Positions 16,979 through 25,990 of a DNA stretch of 64,000 bases are shown piece after piece. The stretch is from Peribacillus sp. FSL E2-0218. GTDB taxonomy: Bacteria > Bacillota > Bacilli > Bacillales > DSM-1321. The notes beneath the pieces are model-generated. The model was not told the origin of the DNA. It saw nothing but the letters and a program-made list of their open reading frames with translations, and searched no databases. The number at the start of each line of letters is the position of its first letter. Position 1 is the stretch's first letter. The position numbers and the translations under genes are program-made. Where the stretch lies: positions 685,501-749,500 of the forward strand of contig NZ_CP150304.1 in the NCBI RefSeq assembly GCF_037992945.1, read 5' to 3'.

Positions 16979-16986
16979 CGTTTACA
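16973..16986 (-). promoter_or_regulatory. catabolite-responsive element (cre) over the glpT -35
   Basis: Minus-strand TGTAAACGTTGACA differs from the cre consensus TGWAARCGYTWNCA at one position. It contains the -35 hexamer, so CcpA binding would block RNA polymerase directly. Confidence 0.75.
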
Positions 16987-17133
16987 TACGTCCGGGGTGG
17001 GGGATGTCAGGCAGTTGAGTCATTTAACATAGGTAACGCTATAAAATCCATGATTGAAATCAATCAGGTATTCTTGCGACTTCAAAAGATTTTTAGGCTT
17101 TCTTTATTGCAAAAATATTAAATTCGTATTTTT

Positions 17134-17176
17134 TTGTCCGCACAATATGGACAACGATAAAATTATCTATTATTAT
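17134..17176 (+). promoter_or_regulatory. candidate kbl-tdh promoter with operator-like palindrome
   Basis: TGGACA (17148-17153) and TATTAT (17171-17176) are 17 nt apart. The -35 sits in an inverted repeat, TTGTCC (17134-17139) and GGACAA (17149-17154), suggesting an operator. The 5' leader to ATG 17357 would be about 175 nt, with no obvious terminator or riboswitch in it. Confidence 0.55.
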
Positions 17177-17356
17177 GATGGGTATAACCACTAATACAAA
17201 AGGATTCATGTTGAACCAATCTGTATTTTTGGGAAGGACACATGTATTTTCTTAAAAATAGTAAAATTCTATATTCTTAAAGGTTTGTTTTTAGAATAGG
17301 AGTAAATCATAAAAAAATCCGCATTTGTTCCAACCAATAATGAGGGGGTATATGTA

Positions 17357-18547
17357 ATGACTAGTGAATCATTAAATCAATTTTTAACAGATAATTTGAA
17401 CGATTTAAAAGATAAAGGTCTGTACAACGTTATTGATCCAGTAGAAGGTCCAAACGGGCCGGTGATCAAGATTGCTGGCAGAGAGCTGATCAATTTATCA
17501 TCCAATAACTATTTAGGTTTAGCCACGGATCAACGATTGATTGTTGCTTGCATCGAAGCGACGAAGAAATATGGTGTCGGGGCCGGGGCGGTTCGTACGA
17601 TCAATGGTACGTTGGATATCCATGTGAAATTGGAAGAAAAGCTGGCGGAATTTAAGCATACGGAAGCAGCCATTGCTTATCAATCTGGATTTAATTGTAA
17701 TATGGCAGCGATTTCAGGAGTGATGGATAAGAATGATGCCATCCTTTCAGATGAACTGAATCACGCTTCAATCATTGATGGATGCCGTTTGTCCAAAGCA
17801 AAAATCATTCCCTTCATCCATTCGGATATGGAGGATTTACGATCAAAGGCACGTCAAGCAAAAGAGTCGGGATTGTATAACAAGGTCATGGTCATTACCG
17901 ATGGAGTGTTCTCCATGGACGGGGATATTGCCAAGCTTCCTGAAATCGTGGAGATTGCCGAAGAATTTGACTTAATTACGTATGTGGATGATGCGCATGG
18001 TTCTGGTGTATTGGGAAATGGTGCAGGGACGGTAAAACATTTTGGCTTATCGGACAAAGTCGATTTCCAAATTGGCACATTATCCAAAGCGATTGGCGTT
18101 GTTGGAGGCTATGTAGCGGGGAAGAAGGACTTGATTGACTGGTTGAAGGTTAGAAGCCGGCCATTTTTGTTTTCAACGGCTGTCACACCTGGGGCAGTTG
18201 CTTCGAGCATAGAAGCGATCGATATTTTGATGAACAGCTCGGAACTTCAAAATAAGCTGTGGGAAAATAGCGCTTACTTGAAAAAAGGTCTAAAGGAATT
18301 AGGGTTTGATATCGGCGATAGCGAAACACCGATCACGCCTTGCATTATTGGCGATGAAGCAAAAACACAGCAATTCAGCAAGCGGCTGAATGAAGAAGGT
18401 GTGTATGCCAAGTCCATCGTATTCCCTACCGTACCAAGGGGAACAGGAAGGGTAAGGAATATGCCGACTGCTGCCCATACAAAAGAGATGCTCGATCGTG
18501 CGATAGCGATTTATGAAAAAGTGGGAAAAGAGATGTCAATCATCTAA
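17357..18547 (+). CDS. kbl: glycine C-acetyltransferase (2-amino-3-ketobutyrate CoA ligase)
   Basis: A 396-aa alpha-oxoamine synthase of fold-type I PLP enzymes. Landmarks are NNYLGLA near residues 50-56, YQSGFNCNMA, DELNHASIIDGCRLS near 132-146, VDDAHGSGVLG near 207-217 and the PLP lysine in GTLSKAIG near 237-244. It splits 2-amino-3-ketobutyrate with CoA into glycine and acetyl-CoA. It lies 44 bp before the threonine dehydrogenase gene and forms the two-step threonine catabolic operon. Ribosome site GAGGGGG. Confidence 0.93.
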   Translation: MTSESLNQFLTDNLNDLKDKGLYNVIDPVEGPNGPVIKIAGRELINLSSNNYLGLATDQRLIVACIEATKKYGVGAGAVRTINGTLDIHVKLEEKLAEFKHTEAAIAYQSGFNCNMAAISGVMDKNDAILSDELNHASIIDGCRLSKAKIIPFIHSDMEDLRSKARQAKESGLYNKVMVITDGVFSMDGDIAKLPEIVEIAEEFDLITYVDDAHGSGVLGNGAGTVKHFGLSDKVDFQIGTLSKAIGVVGGYVAGKKDLIDWLKVRSRPFLFSTAVTPGAVASSIEAIDILMNSSELQNKLWENSAYLKKGLKELGFDIGDSETPITPCIIGDEAKTQQFSKRLNEEGVYAKSIVFPTVPRGTGRVRNMPTAAHTKEMLDRAIAIYEKVGKEMSII

Positions 18548-18591
18548 CGGATTAATTTGCTTGCTGGGAATACATTGGGGAGGGATTTTTA

Positions 18592-19551
18592 ATGAAAAAG
18601 GTCTTAGTCACAGGAGCTTTAGGTCAAATTGGTTCAGAACTGACGCTGAAAATGAGAGAGATTTACGGAGCCGACAATGTCGTGGCAACGGATATCCGAA
18701 AGACGGAGAGCTCCGTCGTCCAATCGGGTCCATTTGAAATTTTGGATGTTACCGATGAAAAAGAGATGTTCAACATTGCCAAGAAGCATGAAGTGGACAC
18801 CATCATTCATTTAGCTGCTTTATTGTCTGCAACAGCTGAGAAGAAGCCGCTGTTAGCCTGGAATTTGAACATGGGTGGATTGGTGAATGCGTTGGAAGCG
18901 GCACGGGAGCTCAATTGCCGATTATTTACTCCAAGCTCGATCGGAGCGTTCGGTCCAACCACACCTAAAGATTGCACACCGCAAGACACGATACAACGTC
19001 CAAATACGATGTATGGAGTGAACAAAGTATCGGGAGAGTTGCTATGTGATTATTACCATCATAAATTTGGCGTTGATACGAGAGGTCTTCGTTTCCCGGG
19101 GCTGATTTCGTATGTCACGCCTCCTGGCGGCGGGACCACCGACTATGCGGTTGAAATTTACTATGAAGCGATTAAAAACAGGAAATACACTTCCTACATC
19201 GCAAAAGGAACGTATATGGATATGATGTATATGCCTGACGCCTTGGCTGCCATCATGGCATTAATGGAGGCGGATGCATCCAAGCTGAAGCATCGGAATT
19301 CCTTCAATGTATCGGCCATGAGCTTTGACCCGGAACAAATTGCTGCCGAGATTAAAAAGCATATTCCTGACTTTGTCATGAACTATGAGGTCGATCCCGC
19401 AAGACAATCCATTGCCGACAGCTGGCCGAATAGAATCGACTCGACTTGTGCGAAGGAAGAGTGGGGATTCAAAGCGGAATACGATCTGGAGAAAATGACG
19501 AAGGATATGTTGGTTAAGCTTGGATTGAAATCATTTTTAGTGACCGCATAA
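18592..19551 (+). CDS. tdh: NAD-dependent L-threonine 3-dehydrogenase (SDR/epimerase type)
   Basis: A 319-aa extended SDR with Rossmann motif VTGALGQIGSEL at residues 5-16, HLAALLSATAEKKP near 68-81, the Ser/Thr catalytic region (FTPSSIGAFGP) and YGVNKVSGE near 140-148. This short-chain type of threonine dehydrogenase is unrelated to the zinc Tdh of E. coli. It oxidises threonine to 2-amino-3-ketobutyrate, the substrate of Kbl. GGGGAGGG precedes ATG 18592. Confidence 0.9.
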   Translation: MKKVLVTGALGQIGSELTLKMREIYGADNVVATDIRKTESSVVQSGPFEILDVTDEKEMFNIAKKHEVDTIIHLAALLSATAEKKPLLAWNLNMGGLVNALEAARELNCRLFTPSSIGAFGPTTPKDCTPQDTIQRPNTMYGVNKVSGELLCDYYHHKFGVDTRGLRFPGLISYVTPPGGGTTDYAVEIYYEAIKNRKYTSYIAKGTYMDMMYMPDALAAIMALMEADASKLKHRNSFNVSAMSFDPEQIAAEIKKHIPDFVMNYEVDPARQSIADSWPNRIDSTCAKEEWGFKAEYDLEKMTKDMLVKLGLKSFLVTA

Positions 19552-19561
19552 CGGACCGTAT

Positions 19562-19595
19562 CTGAATAAAAGAGTTGCAAGACTCTTTTATTCAG
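19562..19595 (+). terminator. terminator of kbl-tdh
   Basis: Perfect 14-bp arms (19562-19575 and 19582-19595) around a 6-nt loop. The arm itself carries the T-run (TTTTATT). Confidence 0.7.
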
Positions 19596-19658
19596 GTTAT
19601 TTTATTAAGGTCGTGATTTTTTTAGCGGTTGAATGATACACTTTCGGAATCATGTAAA

Positions 19659-19672
19659 AGTAAGCGCTTTCC
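19659..19672 (+). promoter_or_regulatory. candidate cre upstream of amino-acid permease
   Basis: AGTAAGCGCTTTCC matches the cre consensus at 12 of 14 positions, including the central AAGCGCTT core. It is about 190 bp before the permease ATG, in a region with no clear -35/-10 pair, so its effect on the permease is inferred. Confidence 0.5.
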
Positions 19673-19863
19673 GAGTGATTCACGTTGTAAGCTGATAAAT
19701 GTGAAAATTCGTATGAATCTTTCAAACTATCAGGAACGCTTGAATTTGAAGTGTGAAATGATTTTGAAGCGTGTGAAGACGCCTGCTCATCACTTCGGTA
19801 CGATATGTTTTCATTGGGAGTATGCAGCAAAATTGACTGATTAGCAGTGTAGGGGGAAATGGA

Positions 19864-21261
19864 ATGGCAAACAAAGATTTGAATAGGGACTTGAAAGGCC
19901 GTCATATTCAGATGATCGCTTTGGGCGGGACAATTGGTGTTGGTTTATTCATGGGTTCGGCCAGCGCAATCAAATGGACAGGCCCGTCTGTCATGTTAGC
20001 TTATGCAATCTCAGGTTTATTCATCTTCTTGATCATGCGTGCGATGGGGGAAATGCTATATTTAGAGCCAAGTACAGGCTCATTTGCGACATTTGGTTAT
20101 AAATATATCCATCCATTGGCAGGATATATGACTGCATGGAGTAACTGGTTCCAATGGGTTGTTGTCGGGATGGCCGAGATCATCGCAGTCGGGACGTACA
20201 TGCAATATTGGTTCCCTCACCTTCCTCCATGGATACCAGGCTTGATTGCAATGGTGATCCTAGGGGCGGCGAACTTGATTTCCGTTAAATCTTTCGGTGA
20301 AATCGAATTCTGGTTTTCATTGGTTAAAATCGTAACGATCGTCTTGATGATCGTTGCAGGATTTGGACTTATCTTCTTCGGCTTAGGTAACGGCGGAGAC
20401 GCAATTGGACTATCAAATCTTTGGGAACACGGTGGGTGGTTTACAGGCGGTTGGAAAGGCTTCTTCTTTGCACTATCACTTGTTGTGGCTGCCTATCAAG
20501 GCGTGGAACTGATCGGGATTACAGCTGGCGAAGCGAAGGATCCGCAAAAAACGATCACCAAAGCGATCCAAAGTACAATTTGGCGTATTCTAATCTTCTA
20601 TATAGGTGCCATTTTCGTTATTGTAACCGTTTACCCTTGGGACCAACTAACTGCAATTGGAAGCCCATTCGTGGCCACCTTTGCTAAAGTCGGTATCACG
20701 GCAGCAGCTGGCATCATCAATTTTGTCGTCATCACAGCAGCCATGTCCGGCTGCAACAGCGGCATTTACAGTGCAGGACGGATGCTTTATACATTAGGAA
20801 TGAATGGACAAGCACCTAAATCCTTTGCAAAAGTATCGAAAAGCGGTGTTCCTTTATTCGGTACGTTCGGTGTAATCATCGGATTGGCCATTGGAGTCGT
20901 ATTAAGTTATATTGCTCCAAAAAACCTATTTGTGTATGTATACAGCGCAAGTGTACTGCCTGGAATGATTCCGTGGTTTGTCATCCTGATAAGCCAAATT
21001 AAATTCAGAAAAATCAAAAGAGCTGAAATGGTCAATCACCCATTCAAAATGCCTTTTGCACCTGTAACAAACTACTTGACCATCGCCTACTTAATTATGG
21101 TATTGGTCGGCATGTGGTTCAATGATGAAACGCGTATTTCACTCATTGCCGGAATGGTCTTTTTAGCCATCGTAGTCATTAGTTTTTACGCTTTTGGAAT
21201 GGGCAAGCGTGTCCCTGTGGATACTCAAACAACTGAAGAAACGGATGTTAAAGCAGGTTAA
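19864..21261 (+). CDS. APC-family amino-acid permease
   Basis: A 465-aa amino-acid:H+ symporter with 12 TM helices. N-terminal LKGRHIQMIALGGTIGVGLFMGS (residues 9-31) and the following GPSVMLAYAISG are hallmarks of the AAT subfamily (B. subtilis YbxG, YdgF, GabP, HutM and related). Internal GVELIGITAGEAKDPQ near 213-228 is also conserved. Substrate cannot be read from sequence; the position after kbl-tdh and a cre favours threonine, serine or glycine-type substrates. ATG 19864 follows AGGGGGAAATGG. A strong terminator follows. Confidence 0.85.
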   Translation: MANKDLNRDLKGRHIQMIALGGTIGVGLFMGSASAIKWTGPSVMLAYAISGLFIFLIMRAMGEMLYLEPSTGSFATFGYKYIHPLAGYMTAWSNWFQWVVVGMAEIIAVGTYMQYWFPHLPPWIPGLIAMVILGAANLISVKSFGEIEFWFSLVKIVTIVLMIVAGFGLIFFGLGNGGDAIGLSNLWEHGGWFTGGWKGFFFALSLVVAAYQGVELIGITAGEAKDPQKTITKAIQSTIWRILIFYIGAIFVIVTVYPWDQLTAIGSPFVATFAKVGITAAAGIINFVVITAAMSGCNSGIYSAGRMLYTLGMNGQAPKSFAKVSKSGVPLFGTFGVIIGLAIGVVLSYIAPKNLFVYVYSASVLPGMIPWFVILISQIKFRKIKRAEMVNHPFKMPFAPVTNYLTIAYLIMVLVGMWFNDETRISLIAGMVFLAIVVISFYAFGMGKRVPVDTQTTEETDVKAG

Positions 21262-21295
21262 CGGCTGAACGACAGTAGAAACCGCATCCCTGATG

Positions 21296-21336
21296 GCAGG
21301 TAAACTCGGTAATGATCGAGTTTACCTGCTTTTTTT
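21296..21336 (+). terminator. terminator after amino-acid permease
   Basis: Perfect 13-bp arms (21296-21308 and 21317-21329), an 8-nt loop, then seven T residues. Confidence 0.9.
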
Positions 21337-21482
21337 AGGATATAACAATAGTCAGGGCACTAATCTCCTCGGCTGTAGAATCATACTTGATGTAAGTCCA
21401 GTTAGCGGCAATGTGAGTCCAGCAAGATAGGGATGAAGGAAAAAATATCGCCGAAATCCATAATTATATTGACGATTGAATT

Positions 21483-21517
21483 AAAAAAGGACTGATTATT
21501 TTATTCAGTCCTTTTTT
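21483..21517. terminator. bidirectional terminator
   Basis: AAAAAAGGACTGA (21483-21495) and its complement (21505-21517) form a 13-bp stem with A- and T-rich ends. It is placed to stop the minus-strand permease gene to its right. Confidence 0.85.
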
Positions 21518-21584
21518 AAATATGATATGGAAATCAAGAGGTTGTTCCGTGTTTCAAACCTCACACAAATCTGGCATACATCAA

Positions 21585-22976
21585 TTAAATAAGAAACATC
21601 GCGACGATGGTTGTGACTGCAAGGCCGATTGCCACCGGCAGTAAATTCCGGCGCGCCAGCTCGAAGGGGCTGACATTACATATTGCCGCGGCTGGAATCA
21701 GTGCCCAGGGAATCAAGGTGCCTCCGCCGACCCAAATCGCAGTGATTTGCCCCAGTGCAGTCAAGGTAGCGGTTCCGCTGCCGATGGCCGTGCCAAATAG
21801 TTTGGCAACCGACCCGGCCAAGGAAATGCCTGAGAATCCCGACCCGTCAAGGCCAGTGATGGCACCGATGCCTGTTAATGTTACGGCAGCGATCTCCTTC
21901 GTCAAAGGAACAGAGGCGGCTAAGGCGGCACCGAGGTCATTGACGATGCCGAGCGACGTTTTTGGTAAATGATCTCCGATGATTTGATTGAAGCCGGAAT
22001 CACCTAAATAGAAGAATGCAGCGATTGGAATGACCGGTCCGAATACCTTGAAGCCAAATTGAAAGCCTTGAATCAAATAGGCCGTCGATTTTTCAAGGCC
22101 CTGTTGTTTATGTGCCACAAGAGATAAAATCAGTAAAATGAAAACCGCCGTACCGCCCACCAACGCCGTCGCATCTCCGCCCTGCAGCTTCAAGATAGAC
22201 AACGCCACCACATCGAGCAGAAATGCAAGCGGAATGAATATGGCAAAAAACTTCTTTTGTGCCAGAGTGAGCAGTTCTTCACTTCCTGCTTGATCCTGGA
22301 TGATGCCCGCATTATCATCTGCTTTGATTCTTCCAAGCTTCATATCCCGCTTCAAGAGGATGAAAGCGGAGAGGGTGGTGACAACCCCCATCGTAATCAC
22401 AAGGGGAATGCTGGCGGCGATGACATCACCGACTGGAATTGAAGCCGCGTCTGCCGTCAGTTTGGGTGCCGCTTGAATGATGAAATCCCCTGATAGCGCG
22501 ATACCGTGGCCAAATAGGTTCATGGCCATCGCCACGCCGAGCGCCGGCAAACCTGCCCGTAACGCTACGGGAAGCAGAACCGCACCAAGTAAGGCAACCG
22601 CCGGTGAAGGCCAAAAAAACCACGATATGATCATCATGATGATTCCGATTATCCAAAAGGCAAGTGCAGGATTTTTAATGAATTTAGCAAAAGGAGCAAT
22701 CATGACATCGTTGATTCCAGAATTGGTCAACACCGTGCTCATGGCGACAATGATGGAGATGATCAATATCGTCGACATTAATTCCGTGATGGCAAAAATG
22801 AAGCTGTTGAATATCCCGCTTATCGACGAAGCTAAACTGCCTGTAGCCACCAACGCCAATAGAAAAATTCCAATGATGCAAATGAGGGTCGTATCCCGAC
22901 GCTTTACCATAAATCCAATGATCAATGCAATGAATACAACATAAATCCAGTGTAGTGCTGTCAACTCCAGTCCCAT
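21585..22976 (-). CDS. multi-TM permease of the ion-transporter (GntP/CitM-like) type, intact copy
   Basis: A 463-aa membrane protein with about 11-12 hydrophobic helices and two related halves. Distinct stretches are FFWPSPAVALLGAVLLPVAL near residues 117-136 and a re-entrant-like GSGTATLTALGQITAIWVGGGT near residues 399-420, as in IT-superfamily secondary carriers. Substrate unknown; an organic acid is likely for this fold. ATG 22976 follows GAGGGGGACG. The part from 21718 is repeated almost exactly at 31329-32669, where the gene lacks its last 43 codons. Confidence 0.7.
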   Translation of the reverse strand: MGLELTALHWIYVVFIALIIGFMVKRRDTTLICIIGIFLLALVATGSLASSISGIFNSFIFAITELMSTILIISIIVAMSTVLTNSGINDVMIAPFAKFIKNPALAFWIIGIIMMIISWFFWPSPAVALLGAVLLPVALRAGLPALGVAMAMNLFGHGIALSGDFIIQAAPKLTADAASIPVGDVIAASIPLVITMGVVTTLSAFILLKRDMKLGRIKADDNAGIIQDQAGSEELLTLAQKKFFAIFIPLAFLLDVVALSILKLQGGDATALVGGTAVFILLILSLVAHKQQGLEKSTAYLIQGFQFGFKVFGPVIPIAAFFYLGDSGFNQIIGDHLPKTSLGIVNDLGAALAASVPLTKEIAAVTLTGIGAITGLDGSGFSGISLAGSVAKLFGTAIGSGTATLTALGQITAIWVGGGTLIPWALIPAAAICNVSPFELARRNLLPVAIGLAVTTIVAMFLI

Positions 22977-23058
22977 GATTCGTCCCCCTCATAAATGTGC
23001 CTAGTTACAGATTATGAAGGGAGATCATGGTGGTGAGTGGTTTGGCGAATTTAAGGGG
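21718..23058. repeat. direct repeat copy A, 1341 bp (permease gene 5' part plus upstream flank)
   Basis: Bases 21718-23058 recur at 31329-32669 in the same orientation, same length and about 99 percent identical by eye. The left boundary falls inside the permease gene at GTGCCTCCGCC and the right boundary at AATTTAAGGGG. Sequence outside the boundaries differs at both ends. Confidence 0.92.
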
Positions 23059-23252
23059 CACAGGAAAGCTTTCACTTTGTGAAAATTTCGTATCATTTGA
23101 ATGTAAGTAAACTTTGATATGTATGTTCATACTTATCTACCTTAGAGAAGGAACAACTTTTTTTGAATAAATAAATAATTAATCCAAAGATTACTTGTTG
23201 TTGTAAAATATGGTAGTGTACTAAACGACTACATGATTAGAGGAGATGGAAA

Positions 23253-23894
23253 TAAGATAAGCGTAATTGTAATGGCATTATAGTTAGTTTTTTAGTACAG
23301 CCTTTATCCCTAAAAGTTATGCAGAAGAGTGTAACAATCACTTTAACTAGAGAAACTCATACTGAATTAGATGGTAAAGTAAGTAATAAGGTTTATGATA
23401 CTGAAGTAGTTTCTTATACAACAGACGGTGAAGTTATCATTAATGGAATAGAAGCTGACCCAAATGAGTTAGACGAATTGGTGTAAGACAGTAAATCACC
23501 TGTAATTTCATCTCGATTAGCTAGTGGTGGATTGAGTTATCTAACATCATACAAGGAAACATCATCTAAAAAATACACTTTAAAAGCATTTAAAGAACCA
23601 ACTAATGCATTTTTAGATGGTGGAAAGGGAACACCAAGAACAAAGAAAAATGTTAGTTATGGAGCAAAAGTAGTCGACTTTAAACAGTTATCTAAAAATG
23701 TATCAAGTGCAAAATCTACTATTCTTGAATCGTCAGCTGCCATGATTTCTGCGGGTATTGGTGCCCTTTATTGGTGGACAGTTGTTGGTTTAATTGGCGC
23801 AACAGGTACTGCAGGCTTGGCAGCATATCAAATATATAGTGCAAGTAATTCGGCTAAGGCAGATATGAAAGAGGCTTATAATCTATTAAAATAA
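23253..23894 (+). pseudogene. decayed copy of the secreted bacteriocin-like protein (copy A)
   Basis: Same gene as the intact copy at 29173-29985. Here the start codon is lost (ATGAAAAG has become ATAAGATAAG), the signal-peptide frame contains a stop, about 170 bp between the signal region and the GTAACAATCAC stretch are deleted, and a TAA replaces a Tyr codon near 23485. The 3' part (frame open from 23532) remains readable and keeps the hydrophobic C-terminal segment. The two copies differ most in the 20 codons just before that segment. The ribosome site AGAGGAGATGG and promoter-proximal sequence are retained. Confidence 0.85.
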
Positions 23895-23911
23895 AGGATA
23901 GATAAACTAAT

Positions 23912-24076
23912 ATGATGAATTATTTACAAGGTGTTTTTATAAGTGCAATGATTGTGTTTTGTTTATATCAAATTATAGAAAAAAAACAAAAAGACAAAAA
24001 AACTAGACATTCTTATTACTGGGTAATTTTCTTATTTATCTTATGGTTATACTTGTTTAATGGAACAAATCAATGA
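23912..24076 (+). CDS. small two-TM membrane protein, 54 aa (copy A)
   Basis: A short gene 17 bp after the decayed secreted-protein copy. It encodes a first TM helix (about residues 4-20), a strongly basic loop (EKKQKDKKTR) and a second TM helix (about 37-50). It is identical to the copy at 30003 except for a Thr/Ile change near the end. It is intact although its upstream partner is broken, which is what selection for an immunity or antitoxin-type protein would give. That role is inference. Confidence 0.6.
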   Translation: MMNYLQGVFISAMIVFCLYQIIEKKQKDKKTRHSYYWVIFLFILWLYLFNGTNQ

Positions 24077-24121
24077 ACTATAAGATAAAAGTAAATTCTC
24101 CCTCAAGAAAAGATATTTACT

Positions 24122-24161
24122 AACCCTGACAAGAAATTAGCTAGTTCTTGTCAGGGTTTTT
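24122..24161. terminator. terminator of copy A module
   Basis: Perfect 14-bp arms AACCCTGACAAGAA (24122-24135) and complement (24145-24158), followed by T-rich sequence. The convergent HTH gene ends within a few bases. Confidence 0.85.
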
Positions 24162-24985
24162 ATATTCCTAAACTTGAGTGATTTTGCTTGTTCACAATGC
24201 CGTTGAAATAAGCAAATTGCCCTTTACGCATATTCACTCTACTTTTCACCTTCATAACAAATTCCTTGAACGCTTTGGTGCCGATTTCTATTTCCTGATC
24301 CCTTGTGAATGCTCTTTTGTTAGCAGAATAGTCAACCACTCTATTACACTGCTTAATTATCTTCCAGAACTCTTGTATAGTTTCAGCTTTTTCGTAAAAA
24401 GAACTTACTAGATTACTAAATACACCTGGAACCCAATGGGCTACAAAATTTGCTTGGTTTAAACAGTTTTCTAGAGAATTATTTACATGAGAGAATTGAG
24501 TAACGGCTTTACGTTTATTGTTTTTAATATTTTGTTTTAAGAAAGATGTAGTTGTTTTAATGGCCGGACACTTCTTGGTCATTTTCACAGGAGTCTTGCC
24601 GGTCATTTCATCATTTACAGGCTGAATGATAATAGCATTAATTAGCTGTTTGCATCATATCCTTTTTCCTCTTCATAGGTACTTGGCGGATCATCCCGAG
24701 GTCTTCAAGTTTCTTCATTAAACGTTGAACAGTTTTATAAGAAATTTCAAGCTTGGCTGCAATTGTATTCTTACACATATAGCTCACACCAAGTTGCTTG
24801 CAGCTATGACGCTTCAAAAGCTCCAACATTGCAATTAGTCTGGATAGTACATCTGAACGCTTAATGTCCACACGAATGACGTCCCTGTAAACTTGTACCG
24901 TTTTATTTAATTCTTCAATAGCTGTGAAAGAAGATAGGCTGTTATATGATTCTTCATTCGATATTACGTCAATACGTTTCTTCAT
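24160..24985 (-). pseudogene. HTH protein, frameshifted copy A
   Basis: Equivalent of the intact 284-aa gene at 30257-31111. A 4-bp duplication (ATTA at about 24635-24642, GCATTAATTAGCTG against GCATTAGCTG) shifts the frame. It separates an N-terminal 115-residue piece holding the HTH (24638-24985) from the C-terminal piece (24160-24606). The C-terminus is also shortened compared with copy B. The N-terminal DNA-binding part could still be made. Confidence 0.85.
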
Positions 24986-25000
24986 TTTGCAGTCTCCTTA

Positions 25001-25145
25001 GACAACAAAAAGCAGCGGCCCTGGGTGAGCATACCGTTGCTAAGAAACCCATGATGTAATAAACTACATCTAAGGGTACAGCAAGTGTTTGCCTATCGTG
25101 AGTAGGCGGACGGTATAAGTAGTGGTCCAACACTATTTATACACG
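25001..25145 (-). promoter_or_regulatory. structured 5' leader and operator of HTH gene, copy A
   Basis: Copy of the leader described at 31114-31268: terminator-like hairpin (arms 25011-25018 and 25034-25041, with one A-C mismatch here), middle hairpins, and a 12-bp near-perfect palindrome (25113-25124 and 25131-25142) over the presumed -10 TATAAA. Confidence 0.6.
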
Positions 25146-25181
25146 CTGTGCTTTTTTTGTGTTTTCCAGTAGACACAAGAA

Positions 25182-25376
25182 ATGTTTTTAATCGATGGAA
25201 GTGTAGTTTCTACGGTCCATGTGCAGTTCCAAAGTCAAGATCCGGAGGGTACCATTACTCTCAATGGGTATATTCCTCTTAATGCTGAGGAGTATGAACA
25301 AAACGAAGCTCTGCCAACTTTAACGGAAGTGGTGAGGACCAAGTTAATTGATCGATTGCAGCCACAAGCCGGTTAG
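25182..25376 (+). CDS. small phage-type protein, 64 aa, ahead of lysis cassette
   Basis: A 64-aa protein without recognised domain, starting at ATG 25182. It is followed directly by XhlA-like, holin and endolysin sequences, the place where small tail-module proteins such as XkdX-type ORFs occur in Bacillus prophages. Its first eight codons are also present at 31308-31331, where the frame runs into the truncated permease copy. The boundary of the module duplication therefore lies inside this gene. No good ribosome site is visible, so the present start may not be original. Confidence 0.45.
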   Translation: MFLIDGSVVSTVHVQFQSQDPEGTITLNGYIPLNAEEYEQNEALPTLTEVVRTKLIDRLQPQAG

Positions 25377-25389
25377 GAGGGGGGCATTT

Positions 25390-25693
25390 TTGGAAATAGA
25401 TATGGGGTATCTAATTACATGCATAGGGCTTTTTTGTACTGTGGCCGGATTGGTCATCGGTTTTTTTACGTTTCATCGAAATCGGGATAAGTGTAAAAAA
25501 TGATGCGACTGAATCGGCCATTATCAAAACCAAGTTAGAAAATATTTGTCAATCCGTTGATTTAATTCGAATTGATTTTAAAGCGAGTGAGAAACGATGG
25601 AACACATTGTCAGAACAAGTCGTTCGAATTGATGATAATACCAAGCAGGCGCATAAGCGCATCGATAAAATTGAAAATAAAGGAGAGGTCTAA
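25390..25693 (+). pseudogene. XhlA-like holin-accessory protein, frameshifted
   Basis: A TTG start at 25390 follows AGGAGGGGGG. The first 37 codons encode one TM helix followed by HRNRDK and stop. The other frame then continues with a coiled-coil-like charged region (NDATESAIIKTKLENI, DDNTKQAHKRIDKIE) ending at 25693. One frameshift near 25490 splits the gene. This architecture and position match hemolysin XhlA-type proteins that work with phage holins. Confidence 0.65.
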
Positions 25694-25694
25694 A

Positions 25695-25940
25695 TTGGAT
25701 AAAACAAAACAATATATAGCGATGATAGGCGGTGCACTGGGTGCACTGCTTTTATTTTTTCAATCACTCGGCTTTCAGGTGGAATGGTTCAATGAAAATA
25801 CTATCAATTCATTTATTAATTTCCTTACAGCCATAGTGCCTCTTATGTTTGCTCTATACGGTGTGTATAAGAATCAATATCTCCTAACCGAGAAAGCGAA
25901 GAAACAAGAAGGAGTTTTGAAAAAACAAGGATTAAAATGA
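25695..25940 (+). CDS. phage holin
   Basis: An 81-aa protein from TTG 25695, right after AAAGGAGAGGTC. It has two TM helices (about residues 8-26 and 38-58), a YGVYKN motif and a basic tail (EKAKKQEGVLKKQG), typical of small class II holins of Bacillus phages. It sits between the XhlA-like pseudogene and the endolysin pseudogene. Intact in sequence, though its partners are not. Confidence 0.75.
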   Translation: MDKTKQYIAMIGGALGALLLFFQSLGFQVEWFNENTINSFINFLTAIVPLMFALYGVYKNQYLLTEKAKKQEGVLKKQGLK

Positions 25941-25990
25941 GCTGCCTATCGGGTGGCTTTTTATCTTGTATAAAAGGGGGATGTTAGAAA

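Noticed and set aside
25001..25145. T-box or known riboswitch before the HTH gene
   Set aside because: No T-box sequence (GGGTGG) or known aptamer core was found. The structure fits an attenuator or plasmid-type leader better.
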